Assembly (NCBI RefSeq): GCF_023169965.1
Contig: NZ_AP025592.1
Location: forward strand, 124,001-188,000
Length of the DNA: 64,000 bases
Direction: 5' to 3'
DNA from: Anaeromyxobacter paludicola
GTDB lineage: Bacteria > Myxococcota > Myxococcia > Myxococcales > Anaeromyxobacteraceae
The translations under genes were made by a program, and so were the position numbers. Below are positions 40,791 to 49,199 of the stretch, piece by piece. The notes beneath the pieces were generated by a model, which saw only the letters and a program-made list of their open reading frames with translations, searched no databases and was not told the DNA's origin. Each line of letters begins with the position of its first letter. Position 1 is the first letter of the stretch.

Positions 40791-41551
40791 GCGCCCGGGT
40801 GGCGGCCTTCCGGAGCGCGAGGCGGATCGCGGCCACCGCGGCGGCGGCGCTCCGGACCCACCGCGCGCTCCAGGCGCTCGGAGGCGTGGCGGCCGCCGAG
40901 GACGAGCTGCCGGCGCGGGCGGCCGCGCTCCAGCAGCTCTGCCTCCGCTTGCTCGAGATCCACGGCCTCGAGCTCGAGGTGAGCGGCCGGCTCCCCCGCG
41001 GGCCGGTCCTCCTCGCCTCCAACCACGTGAGCTGGCTCGATCCGCTCGTGGTCGCGAGCCTGGTCCCGTGCGCCCCCATCTCGAAGCTCGACGTCGCGGG
41101 GTGGCCGGGGATCGGGCGCCTGGTCGGCGGGCTCGGCGTCCTGTTCGTCCGCCGCGGCGATCCCGGCAGCGGCGCGCGGGTCCTGCGCGGCGCCGCCCGC
41201 GCGCTCTCGCTGGGCCTGCCGGTCCTCAACTTCCCGGAGGGGACCACCACCACGGGCGAGAACGTGCTCCCCTTCCGCCCCGGGCTCTTCGGCCTGGCGC
41301 GCCGCGCGGGCGTGCCGGTGGTGCCGATCGCGCTGCGCTGCGAGCCGGCCGAGCTGTCCTGGACGGGCGACCAGACCTTCCTCCCCCATTACCTGCGCCT
41401 CGCCGGCGCGGAGCGCTGCCGGGTGACGGTCCGCTTCGGCCAGGAGCTCTCCCCGGCCGCCCACCCGAGCGCCGACGGGCTCGCCCGGGCGGCACGGCGC
41501 GAGGTCACCCGCTGGCTCGGAGGATCCGATGTCTCAACAGTCGGCGCTTGA
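40787..41551 (+). CDS. plsC: 1-acyl-glycerol-3-phosphate acyltransferase-like (PlsC)
   Basis: 254 residues. The PlsC catalytic HX4D is in NHVSWLDPL, and the third motif is FPEGTTTTG; GVLFVRRGD is the second. It makes phosphatidic acid from lysophosphatidic acid or acylates a related lipid. Its reading frame overlaps the start of the next gene by 23 bases. Its neighbours (GNAT, ureohydrolase, hydrolase) suggest a non-housekeeping role, but the main PlsC of the cell could equally be this one. Confidence 0.86.
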   Translation: MSARVAAFRSARRIAATAAAALRTHRALQALGGVAAAEDELPARAAALQQLCLRLLEIHGLELEVSGRLPRGPVLLASNHVSWLDPLVVASLVPCAPISKLDVAGWPGIGRLVGGLGVLFVRRGDPGSGARVLRGAARALSLGLPVLNFPEGTTTTGENVLPFRPGLFGLARRAGVPVVPIALRCEPAELSWTGDQTFLPHYLRLAGAERCRVTVRFGQELSPAAHPSADGLARAARREVTRWLGGSDVSTVGA

Positions 41552-42482
41552 GTACCTGCGCCACGGGCAGACGCCCTTCTTCCGCCTGCCGGACGCGCGG
41601 CCGGAGGCGCTCCCCCCCGGCACCGGCGCGGCCCTCCTCGGCGTGCCGTTCGACGGCGGGACCACCTACCAGCCGGGGGCCCGCTTCGGCCCGTTCCACG
41701 TCCGCCGGGTCAGCGCGCTCGTCCAGTCCTGGCACCCCGGCCACCGGCTCGACGTCTTCCGGCGGCTCGCGTGCGTGGACGCAGGGAACGTGGTCTTCCC
41801 GCCCTTCCAGCCCGCCGCCATGCGGGAGGCGGTGCAGGCCGCGGTGGAGGTCGTCGCCCGCGCCGCCGCCGTCCCGGTGCTCGTGGGCGGCGACCACTCC
41901 ATCGCGCTCCCGGCGCTCCGGGCGCTGGCGCGGGTCCACGGGCCGCTCGCCGTGATCCACCTCGACGCCCACCTCGACACGAGCGGGCCGGAGACCTGGG
42001 GGGAGCCGTACCACCACGGAACCCCGTTCCGGAACGCGCTCGACGAGGGGCTCGTCGCCGCGGGGCAGCTCCACCACGTCGGGATCCGGGGCGCCTGCGC
42101 GCCGCCGGAGGAGGGCGCGGCGCCGCACGGGACGGTCCACACCGCCGACGAGGTGGGGGACCGCGGCGCGGCGGCGGTCGGGGCGGCGCTCCTCGCCGCG
42201 GTCGGCCGCCGGCCCGTGTACCTCTCCCTGGACGTGGACGCGCTCGATCCGGCCTTCGCGCCGGGCACCGGGACCCCCGTGCCCGGGGGGCTCTCGTCCC
42301 GCGAGGCGCTGCGGCTCCTGCGCGCGCTGGCCGGCGTGCGGCTGGCCGGGCTCGACGTGGTCGAGGTCTGCCCGCCGCTCGACCACGCCGACCTCACGAG
42401 CCACGCCGCCGCGCACCTCCTGTTCGAGGGGCTGGCCCTGGCGGCGCTCGCCCCGGATCGCGGGCGGGAGCCGGCCCCCTGA
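41529..42482 (+). CDS. Agmatinase-like ureohydrolase, second family member
   Basis: 317 residues. Manganese motifs: GGDHSIALPAL, HLDAHLDT and SLDVDALDP; HGTPFRNALDEG follows, a block typical of agmatinases and guanidino-acid ureohydrolases. It is therefore closer to canonical agmatinase than the member at 15404. The start overlaps the plsC-like gene by 23 bases. The guanidino substrate is unresolved (agmatine, guanidinobutyrate and guanidinopropionate are all possible). Confidence 0.88.
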   Translation: MSQQSALEYLRHGQTPFFRLPDARPEALPPGTGAALLGVPFDGGTTYQPGARFGPFHVRRVSALVQSWHPGHRLDVFRRLACVDAGNVVFPPFQPAAMREAVQAAVEVVARAAAVPVLVGGDHSIALPALRALARVHGPLAVIHLDAHLDTSGPETWGEPYHHGTPFRNALDEGLVAAGQLHHVGIRGACAPPEEGAAPHGTVHTADEVGDRGAAAVGAALLAAVGRRPVYLSLDVDALDPAFAPGTGTPVPGGLSSREALRLLRALAGVRLAGLDVVEVCPPLDHADLTSHAAAHLLFEGLALAALAPDRGREPAP

Positions 42483-42514
42483 GTGGCGAGTGGCGGCTCG
42501 GCTCGCGAGGCGTC

Positions 42515-43486
42515 ATGCTCGAGGCGATGCTGGTCCGCCTCCACTCCGCGATCGATCGCCTGGCCATGTGGGTCGAGGACCGGCGGGATCGCCCGCCGCA
42601 GCCCTACCGGGCGGGCTCGACCGGCCCGCTGGCCTGCTTCGACCCCCTCGGCCCGTTGCCGCCCGGACCGGCCGGTCCCGGCCACTGGACCGCGCCGTCG
42701 CCGCGGCCGGCCTGGCCGGGGGACCGGATGTCGGCGCGCTGCTTCCCGGCGCGCGGCGCGCGGCGGGGGACGGTGCTCCTCGTGCCCCCGTGGAAGATCG
42801 GCGACCCCGGCCTGGTGCGCGGGCACGCCCGGGTGTTCCTCGAGGCCGGCTACGACGTCTGGCTGGTCTGCCCGCCCCACCACCTCGAGCGCGCCGCCGG
42901 CCGGAAGAGCGGCGAGGGGTTCGTGTCGCTCGACCTCGACGCGATGCGCGCCACCTTCGAGCAGCTCGTCCTCGAGCTCCGCGTGCTGGCGGCGCTGGCC
43001 GCGAGCCGCGGCGAGGTGGGGCTCGCCGGCCTCTCCCTCGGGGCCCTCGCCGCGGCGTTCGCCGCCACGGGGCCGGAGCGGCTCGACTTCGCCGCCCTGG
43101 TGGCGCCCCCGAGCCTGGAGACGGTCCTCGCCGCGACCCCCATCGGCCGCCGCTACCGGCGGCTGGCGGAGGCGGCGGGCACGCGCGTCCCCTCCGAGGC
43201 CGCGATCGCCGAGGCCCTCGCGCCCTTCGACCCGTCGCGCCGCCCGCCCACCGCGGAGCGGGTCTTCATCGCCGGCGCCCTGCACGACCGCGTGGTGCCC
43301 GTGGAGGCGCCGCGGGCGCTGGCCCGGCGCTGGGGCGTCCCGCTCAAGGTCTATCCGCGCGGGCACATGACGCTGCTCTTCCTCTGCCGCGCGCTCCGCC
43401 GGGATCTCTTCGCGCTCGCCGCGGGGCCGCACGGCGACGCCGGGCGCCCGGCGCGCGCGCCCGGCCACCTCTCGAGCGTGCGGTGA
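42515..43486 (+). CDS. Alpha/beta hydrolase
   Basis: 323 residues. The nucleophile elbow G-L-S-L-G is in VGLAGLSLGALA, the His is in RGHMTLLF, and an Asp in ALHDRVVPV completes the likely Ser-His-Asp triad. A VLLVPPWKIGDPG block replaces the usual oxyanion HG. The first 90 residues are Pro-rich and unassigned. The ATG at 42515 follows GCGAGG. It has some resemblance to polyester or lipid hydrolases; the substrate is unknown. Confidence 0.8.
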   Translation: MLEAMLVRLHSAIDRLAMWVEDRRDRPPQPYRAGSTGPLACFDPLGPLPPGPAGPGHWTAPSPRPAWPGDRMSARCFPARGARRGTVLLVPPWKIGDPGLVRGHARVFLEAGYDVWLVCPPHHLERAAGRKSGEGFVSLDLDAMRATFEQLVLELRVLAALAASRGEVGLAGLSLGALAAAFAATGPERLDFAALVAPPSLETVLAATPIGRRYRRLAEAAGTRVPSEAAIAEALAPFDPSRRPPTAERVFIAGALHDRVVPVEAPRALARRWGVPLKVYPRGHMTLLFLCRALRRDLFALAAGPHGDAGRPARAPGHLSSVR

Positions 43487-44883
43487 CCTCGGCCCGCCCC
43501 GCCCGCGCGCGGGCCGCCACCGGCGCCGCGGAGCGGCTCTCCCAGGCCATCCGGGTCCGGACCGTGTCCGCCGGCGACGGGGCCGCGCCGGCGGAGGGCG
43601 CCTTCGCCGCCTTCCGCGACCTCCTCGTCGCGAGCTACCCGCGGGCGCACGAGACGCTCGCGCGCGAGGTGCTCGGCGACGGCGCGCTCCTGTACGCCTG
43701 GCCGGGCGCGGAGCCCGGGCTCGAGCCGCTGCTGCTCCTCGCCCACCAGGACGTGGTGCCCGTGGAGGCGGGCACCGAGGCGGACTGGTCGCACCCGCCG
43801 TTCGCGGGCGAGGTGGCCGGGGGCTTCGTCTGGGGGCGCGGGGCGCTCGACGACAAGGCGGCGGTGGTGGCCATCTTCGAGGCGATCGAGTCCCTGGTCG
43901 CGGAGGGCTTCGCGCCCCGGCGGACCGTGCTCGTCGCGCTCGGCACCGACGAGGAGGTCGGCGGGGCGGGGGGCGCCGCGGCCATCGCCCGGACCCTCCG
44001 CGCGCGGGGCGTGCGGCTCGCCTACGCGCTCGACGAGGGGCTCCTCGTGACCGAGGGGATCCTGCCCGGCCTCGCCGCGCCGGTCGCGCTGGTCGGGATC
44101 GCGGAGAAGGGGATGCTGACCCTCGAGCTCTCGGTCCGCGCCGCGGGCGGGCACGCCTCCATGCCTCCGCGCCGGACCGCCGCCGGCATCCTCGCGCTCG
44201 CGCTGGCGCGGCTCGAGCGCCGGCCGCTCCCGGCGCGGCTCCGCGGGGCGGGGCGCGCCATGCTGGAGGCGCTCGCGCCGCACCTGCCCGGCCCGGCCCG
44301 CCTGGCGCTCGCGAACCTGTGGGCCTTCGAGCCGCTGGTCCGGGCCGCGCTCGAGCGGCGGCCGGAGACCGCCGCGCTCCTGCGGACCACCGTGGCCCCG
44401 ACCCTGCTCCAGGCGGGCGTGAAGGAGAACGTCCTCCCGGCCACGGCGCGCGCCGTCCTGAACGTCCGCGTCCTCCCCGGCGAGAGCCTCGCCGGCGTGC
44501 GGCGGCGCATCGAGGAGGTCGTGCGCGACGCGCGGGTGAGCCTGCGGGTCCTCGAGCAGGGCTCCGAGCCCTCCGCCACCTCGAGCGTCCGGTCCCCGGG
44601 CTGGCGGCACCTCGAGGGCGCCATCCGGGCCTGCTTCCCGGAGGTGGTGGTGGCGCCGTCGCTCGTGCTCGCCGCCGCCGACTCGCGCCACTTCCGCGAC
44701 CTCGCCGGCGACGTCTACCACTTCCGCCCCTGGCAGCTCCGCGCCCCGGACCTCCCGCGCATCCACGGGACCGACGAGCGGATCGGCGTCGCCGACCTCG
44801 ATCGCGGCGTGGCCTTCTTTCGGCGGCTCCTGCGCGAGGAGCTGCCCGCCGCGCCGCCGCCCGCCAGCGGCGGGGCGCGGTAG
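43483..44883 (+). CDS. M20-family carboxypeptidase
   Basis: 466 residues from the GTG overlapping the hydrolase stop. The two-zinc site is visible: H in LAHQDVVPV, D in WGRGALDDK (bridging), the catalytic E-E in GTDEEVGG, D in ALDEG and the distal H in IHGTDE. The lid domain has AAGGHASMPP. Closest in layout to the PM20D1/CPS1-type M20A subfamily, which cleave or form N-acyl amino acids as well as dipeptides. Its position after PlsC-like, GNAT and hydrolase genes makes an acyl-amide substrate attractive (inference). Confidence 0.9.
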   Translation: MTSARPARARAATGAAERLSQAIRVRTVSAGDGAAPAEGAFAAFRDLLVASYPRAHETLAREVLGDGALLYAWPGAEPGLEPLLLLAHQDVVPVEAGTEADWSHPPFAGEVAGGFVWGRGALDDKAAVVAIFEAIESLVAEGFAPRRTVLVALGTDEEVGGAGGAAAIARTLRARGVRLAYALDEGLLVTEGILPGLAAPVALVGIAEKGMLTLELSVRAAGGHASMPPRRTAAGILALALARLERRPLPARLRGAGRAMLEALAPHLPGPARLALANLWAFEPLVRAALERRPETAALLRTTVAPTLLQAGVKENVLPATARAVLNVRVLPGESLAGVRRRIEEVVRDARVSLRVLEQGSEPSATSSVRSPGWRHLEGAIRACFPEVVVAPSLVLAAADSRHFRDLAGDVYHFRPWQLRAPDLPRIHGTDERIGVADLDRGVAFFRRLLREELPAAPPPASGGAR

Positions 44884-44891
44884 CGCCTCGC

Positions 44892-45557
44892 TCAGTCGCC
44901 GGAGATGTCCGCGGCGGCGTCGTTCCGGACGAAGCCCTCGTCGTGGACCTCGAAGACGCTCGCGGCGGGAGGCTCCCTGTCGAGGGACGTCACGCGCCAG
45001 ACCACCGCCCCTCGCCCGTCCTCGATGAGGAGCGGCAGCCGGTGGCGCGGGCTCCAGCAGATCCGCGACCTGCGCGCGCCCTGGGCGAGCTCGTACCAGT
45101 CGCAGGCCTCGAGGGGCCGGGCCGTCCCCGTCGCCGCGGCCCGGGTGAGCCGGTACGGGCCGGTCGGGTGGCGCAGGCCGTGGCCGAGCTCGAACCACTC
45201 CGTGAAGCTCCCGATCCGGTAGAGGCTCGTCCGGTCGACGCGCGAGTGGATCCTCCTGCGCAGATCGAGCACCGAGAGCGAGTACTCGGGCGAGCCGGCG
45301 CGGCGGGTGGCGTAGGTCTCGAGGACGTCGTCGGTGCGCCTGCGCACGCGGCGGTCGCCGTCCCGCCAGAGCTCGAGCCGGTGCGGGGAGCCGCCGGAGG
45401 CGTACGCCACCCGGCAGTGGAGGGGGCTCTCCACGCCCCCGAACGCCCGCTCGAAGGTGAGCCCGGCCGCGCCGGCCGGCGCCGGGCTCGCCGCCGCGAG
45501 GACCGCGGCGAGCCCGAGCAGGAGGGACCTCCCCGGGGTGAGCGGCGGCGGCCTCAC
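44892..45557 (-). CDS. Secreted protein of unknown function
   Basis: 221 residues from the GTG at 45557 that overlaps the phosphodiesterase stop. N-terminal signal peptide of about 30 residues (RSLLLGLAAVLAAASPAPAGAA). The mature part is Arg-rich with alternating hydrophobic strands and fits a single beta-rich periplasmic domain; it contains two Cys that could form a disulfide (CDWYE and ICWSP). No family recognised. Translational coupling suggests a partner role to the lipoprotein phosphodiesterase. Confidence 0.78.
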   Translation of the reverse strand: MRPPPLTPGRSLLLGLAAVLAAASPAPAGAAGLTFERAFGGVESPLHCRVAYASGGSPHRLELWRDGDRRVRRRTDDVLETYATRRAGSPEYSLSVLDLRRRIHSRVDRTSLYRIGSFTEWFELGHGLRHPTGPYRLTRAAATGTARPLEACDWYELAQGARRSRICWSPRHRLPLLIEDGRGAVVWRVTSLDREPPAASVFEVHDEGFVRNDAAADISGD

Positions 45558-47686
45558 CTCCGCACGGCCTTCGCGTGGTCGAAGTACCGGAAGGTCTTCC
45601 CGTCCACGGTGAGGTCCTTCACCGAGAGCTCGATCGCGTAGGTGCCCTGCGCGAGCGCCGGATCCGGCGTCCGGCCGGTGGGATCGGTCGGCAGCTCGAA
45701 GGTGAGCCCGGTCGCGGCGGTGCTCGTCACCGTGGAGGAGCTGACGCTGGGGGACGCGCCGCTCCGGGGGTGGACCAGGGCCTCGTCGAGGACGCGCCCG
45801 TCCGCCTGCGGCAGCGAGAGGCCGAGGAGGTAGGCCACCGTCGGCGCGACGTCCACGTTGCCGGACGGCTGGGCGACCGTGGCCCCGGCGCGGAACGACG
45901 GGCCGCTCGCGACCAGCGTGTTGTGCACGTCGGTGGTGCCGAAGCTGCCGTGCATGCCGCGCTGGCCGGCGCCGAAGCTCTCGAACTCGATCCCCGGCAC
46001 GCCCTGGACCGCCGCGGTGTCGTCCCAGGCGAACGACACCACCACGTCGGGCTGGCCGTTGCCCTGCCGGCTGACGTTCTCGAGGTAGACCTGCGCCAGC
46101 GTGAGCGTCCCCGGGATGGCCCCGTAGCGGCTGTCCACGAAGATCGCGCCGTACTCCTCGCGGCGCTGGAGGAACGAGACCAGGCTCCGGACCGTCGCCG
46201 GGTCGTGCCCCGGGACGTAGAAGTAGTCCGCCCCGCCGTTGGTGGCGACCACGATGGCGTTGGCGGGCAGGCTCCCGGGGGCGGGGACGGTGAACCTCGC
46301 GACCGGCGTGGGCAGGGTGGCGCTGATCGCCTGGTACCTCGCGCCCGCGGTGCCGCAGAGCGCGCCCGTGGCGTCCACCTGGACCGGCAGGGTCGGCTTC
46401 CCGGCGGCGTCGAGGCCGTACATCGAGTCGGTCGCGCAGCCCGCGCCGTCGTAGGCGCTGAAGCCGCGGTAGGTGAGGAGGTCGGCCGAGCGCACGTCGC
46501 CGGAGAACGAGTACCCGGTCGCGCTCACCGCGCCGAGGGTGGCGGCGCTCGTGCCGCTCGTCGCGCCGTTCACGGCGGCGCCGGACGGCGGCGTGGGGGA
46601 GGGCGTGATGGCGCGCAGCGGGTAGAGGGCGAGCGGGCCGGAGACGCTGCTGTGGCCGTGATCCGAGACGACGACGACGTTGGTGGTCTTGTCGAGGCCG
46701 TTGGCCTTGAGCGCGGCGAGGAGTTCCCCGAGCCGGGCGTCCTGCGAGCGCAGGCCGGCCTGGCTGTTGGCGGTGCCCGGGCCGTAGCCGTGCTCGACGT
46801 TGTCGGGGGTGCGGAACCAGATGAGCGACAGCATCGGCTTCTTGTTGGGCAGGAGGTACTGCGTGAAGACGCCGAGCATGTACTTGTTGGCCGCGTCCTC
46901 CGGCGCACCCTGGGTGGTGTCGGTCGCGTCGCGCGAGGCGATCGCGATCGAGCCGGCCGGGTCGTAGGCGGTGGTGTTGAAGGTGACGTAGCCGGCGCGC
47001 GCGGTGGGGGTGCCGTTGGCGGCCGCGAGGGTGACGGCGTCGGCGCCGGAGTAGCCCTTCACGGTGTTGGCCGGGACGGCGAGGCCGGCGGCCTGGAGCT
47101 CGGTCACGAGGCTCCGCGGCATCACCGTGTTCTCGTCGAGGAAGTAGCCGCCGCGCCCGAGGTCCTGGATGTAGGCGGCGCCCGACTTGCCGATGGTCGC
47201 GGTGACGAGCCCGGCCGCCTGGGCGGTGGCGAAGAGGCTCTTCACGAGCAGGAGCTGGTCGCCGTAGTAGGACTGGAGCGTGCTCAGGACCTGGTAGTCC
47301 TCCGTGAACACCGGGTCCTGGTAGTCCTGCGCCGTGCCCCCGGCGGAGTTGCCGGCCGGGACGGTGGCGGCGCTGCCCTGGGGCGGGGTCCAGAAGGTGT
47401 TGCCGTAGAAGCCGCTCGTCTTCGGGAAGGCCCCGGTCGCGAACGAGGAGCCGTTCATCATCGTGAAGGTGGGGAACGTGGAGTGGTTGTCCGCGAACCA
47501 GGTCCCCGCCTGGCGGAGGGCGTAGAGGTTCGGCGTGGTGGCCGCGTCGATCGCGTCGGGCCGCAGCCCGTCCCAGACCATGATGATGGTCCGGGTCGGA
47601 TCCGGCGCGGAGGCCGAGGAGGTGGAGCAGCCGGCGAGCGGAGCGGCGGCGGCGAGCGCGACGACCCAGGCGAGGCGCGATCTCAT
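45554..47686 (-). CDS. Lipoprotein type I phosphodiesterase / alkaline phosphatase superfamily
   Basis: 710 residues from the ATG at 47686. Lipoprotein signal with L-A-G-C near residue 20. Alkaline phosphatase superfamily metal residues are in order: MVWDGLRPD, TFPTFTMMNG (catalytic Thr region), a Asp/His pair in RTPDNVEHGYG, SDHGHSS and GMHGSFGTTD near the end. The fold matches nucleotide pyrophosphatase/phosphodiesterase (PF01663). An Ala/Gly/Thr-rich insertion of about 150 residues lies between SDHGHSS and GMHG. Predicted outer-surface or periplasmic hydrolase of phosphodiester or phosphoryl substrates. Its start is 160 bases from ampG. Confidence 0.87.
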   Translation of the reverse strand: MRSRLAWVVALAAAAPLAGCSTSSASAPDPTRTIIMVWDGLRPDAIDAATTPNLYALRQAGTWFADNHSTFPTFTMMNGSSFATGAFPKTSGFYGNTFWTPPQGSAATVPAGNSAGGTAQDYQDPVFTEDYQVLSTLQSYYGDQLLLVKSLFATAQAAGLVTATIGKSGAAYIQDLGRGGYFLDENTVMPRSLVTELQAAGLAVPANTVKGYSGADAVTLAAANGTPTARAGYVTFNTTAYDPAGSIAIASRDATDTTQGAPEDAANKYMLGVFTQYLLPNKKPMLSLIWFRTPDNVEHGYGPGTANSQAGLRSQDARLGELLAALKANGLDKTTNVVVVSDHGHSSVSGPLALYPLRAITPSPTPPSGAAVNGATSGTSAATLGAVSATGYSFSGDVRSADLLTYRGFSAYDGAGCATDSMYGLDAAGKPTLPVQVDATGALCGTAGARYQAISATLPTPVARFTVPAPGSLPANAIVVATNGGADYFYVPGHDPATVRSLVSFLQRREEYGAIFVDSRYGAIPGTLTLAQVYLENVSRQGNGQPDVVVSFAWDDTAAVQGVPGIEFESFGAGQRGMHGSFGTTDVHNTLVASGPSFRAGATVAQPSGNVDVAPTVAYLLGLSLPQADGRVLDEALVHPRSGASPSVSSSTVTSTAATGLTFELPTDPTGRTPDPALAQGTYAIELSVKDLTVDGKTFRYFDHAKAVRR

Positions 47687-47798
47687 GTCTGGAACTCCCT
47701 GACGAGGGCGGAGGAAGGGAACCGGCGGTGAACGCGGCGTCCTTCTTAGACGGCGCCAGGTGGCGGGACCGCGGAGCGCGTGCGACAAGTTGGCGGCT

Positions 47799-47820
47799 GC
47801 GGACCCCCCGGGCGGTCCGC
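47799..47820 (-). terminator. Hairpin after the AmpG-like gene
   Basis: GCGGACC ... GGTCCGC with an 8-base C/G loop, 26 bases past the stop of the permease gene on the minus strand. No T-run is visible. Confidence 0.4.
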
Positions 47821-47846
47821 CGCGGGGAGCCGCGCTGCGCCACCGC

Positions 47847-49178
47847 TCAAGCCTCCGGCTGCGCCTCCGCCCCGGGCACCTCCCGCTGCCCGAGCGGCGC
47901 GATCCGCTGCAGGAGGAGCAGGCCCGGGACCGCCGCCGCCACCGCCAGCGCGAAGAAGGCGGGATAGCCGAGCCGCTGCGCCAGGTAGCCGGAGGGGATG
48001 CCGGAGAGGGTGCGGCCGAGCCCGAACAGGCTCGAGAGGAGCGCGTACTGCGTCGCGCTGTAGCGCTTGTCGCAGGCGCGCAGGATGAGCGCCAGCAGCG
48101 CCGAGGTGGCCATCCCCTGCGCCCCCCACTCGCTCGCGATGGCCACGTACACCCAGGCGCGCGTGGCGGCCGAGAGCGGCGGCAGCGAGGCGCAGAGCGC
48201 CACGTCCATGGGGGCGCCGCGCGAGAGGGCGGCGCCGGCGTAGAGCAGGTTGGCGCCGGCCTGCAGGAGGCCGAAGATCCAGAGCGCCCGCCCGAGCCCG
48301 ATGCGGCTCATCACCGCCGCCCCGAGCCCGGCGCCGGCGATGGTGGCGACGGTGCCGAGCGTCTTCACCGCCGCGCCGGCCTCGGCGTTCCGGAAGCAGA
48401 GGTCCTTCAGGAACGGGTTCACCATGGTGCCGGCGAGGTTGTCCCCGTACTTGTAGAGCACGAGGAAGAGCAGCACGGTGAGCGCGCCCGGCCGCCGGAA
48501 GAAGGCGGCGAGCGGCTCCCAGACGGCGCGCGCCAGCGAGCGCGGCGGCGCCGCCGGCCGCTCCGGCTCCGGCGCGAGGAGCGTGACGCCGGTGAAGGCG
48601 GCGAAGAGCAGCGCCAGGATCCCGAACAGCACCGGCCACGGCAGCCAGTCGGACGCCGAGACCGCGAGGGCGCCCGCCACCAGCATCCCCAGCCGGTAGT
48701 ACATCACCTTGAGGCCGGAGGCCGGCCCCTGCTCGTCGGGGTGGAGCGCCTCGACGCAGTAGGCGTCGTAGGCGATGTCCTGCGTGGCGGAGAGGAAGGT
48801 CACGCCGAGCGCGAGGAGCCCCACCGTCGCGGCGACGGCCGGGGTGGCGAGCGGCGCGCCCGCGTCCCGGAGCCCGGAGAGCCGGAGCGCGTAGAGCGCG
48901 AGGACGCCGAACATGGCCGCGAGCGCGAGCTGCGAGAGCACCACCCAGCTGCGGCGCCGGCCGGGCCAGGGGAGCGCGTACCGGTCCACGAGCGGCGACC
49001 AGAGGAACTTGAGGCTCCAGGGGAGCGAGACCGCCGAGAGGAGCCCGATGGTCCCCTTGGGGATGCCGAGCGACACCAGCCAGAACTGGAGCGTGGTGAA
49101 GGTCCAGCCGAGGGGCATGCCCGAGGCGAGCGAGAGGAGCCCCACCACCTGGACGCGTCTGTTCTTGAGGAAGGCCAC
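47847..49178 (-). CDS. ampG: AmpG-like MFS transporter
   Basis: 443 residues, 12 hydrophobic segments. AmpG landmarks are LKFLWSPLVDRY after helix 2 and the SATQDIAYDAYCVE block (usually SQDIAxDAYR). AmpG imports anhydro-muropeptides (GlcNAc-1,6-anhydroMurNAc peptides) into the cytoplasm for cell-wall recycling. No ampD or nagZ is near, so the substrate is inferred from the family. The ATG at 49178 begins MAFLKNRRVQ. It lies 21 bases downstream of polX on the same strand. Confidence 0.85.
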   Translation of the reverse strand: MAFLKNRRVQVVGLLSLASGMPLGWTFTTLQFWLVSLGIPKGTIGLLSAVSLPWSLKFLWSPLVDRYALPWPGRRRSWVVLSQLALAAMFGVLALYALRLSGLRDAGAPLATPAVAATVGLLALGVTFLSATQDIAYDAYCVEALHPDEQGPASGLKVMYYRLGMLVAGALAVSASDWLPWPVLFGILALLFAAFTGVTLLAPEPERPAAPPRSLARAVWEPLAAFFRRPGALTVLLFLVLYKYGDNLAGTMVNPFLKDLCFRNAEAGAAVKTLGTVATIAGAGLGAAVMSRIGLGRALWIFGLLQAGANLLYAGAALSRGAPMDVALCASLPPLSAATRAWVYVAIASEWGAQGMATSALLALILRACDKRYSATQYALLSSLFGLGRTLSGIPSGYLAQRLGYPAFFALAVAAAVPGLLLLQRIAPLGQREVPGAEAQPEA

Positions 49179-49199
49179 CGGACGACGGACCTTACCCCA

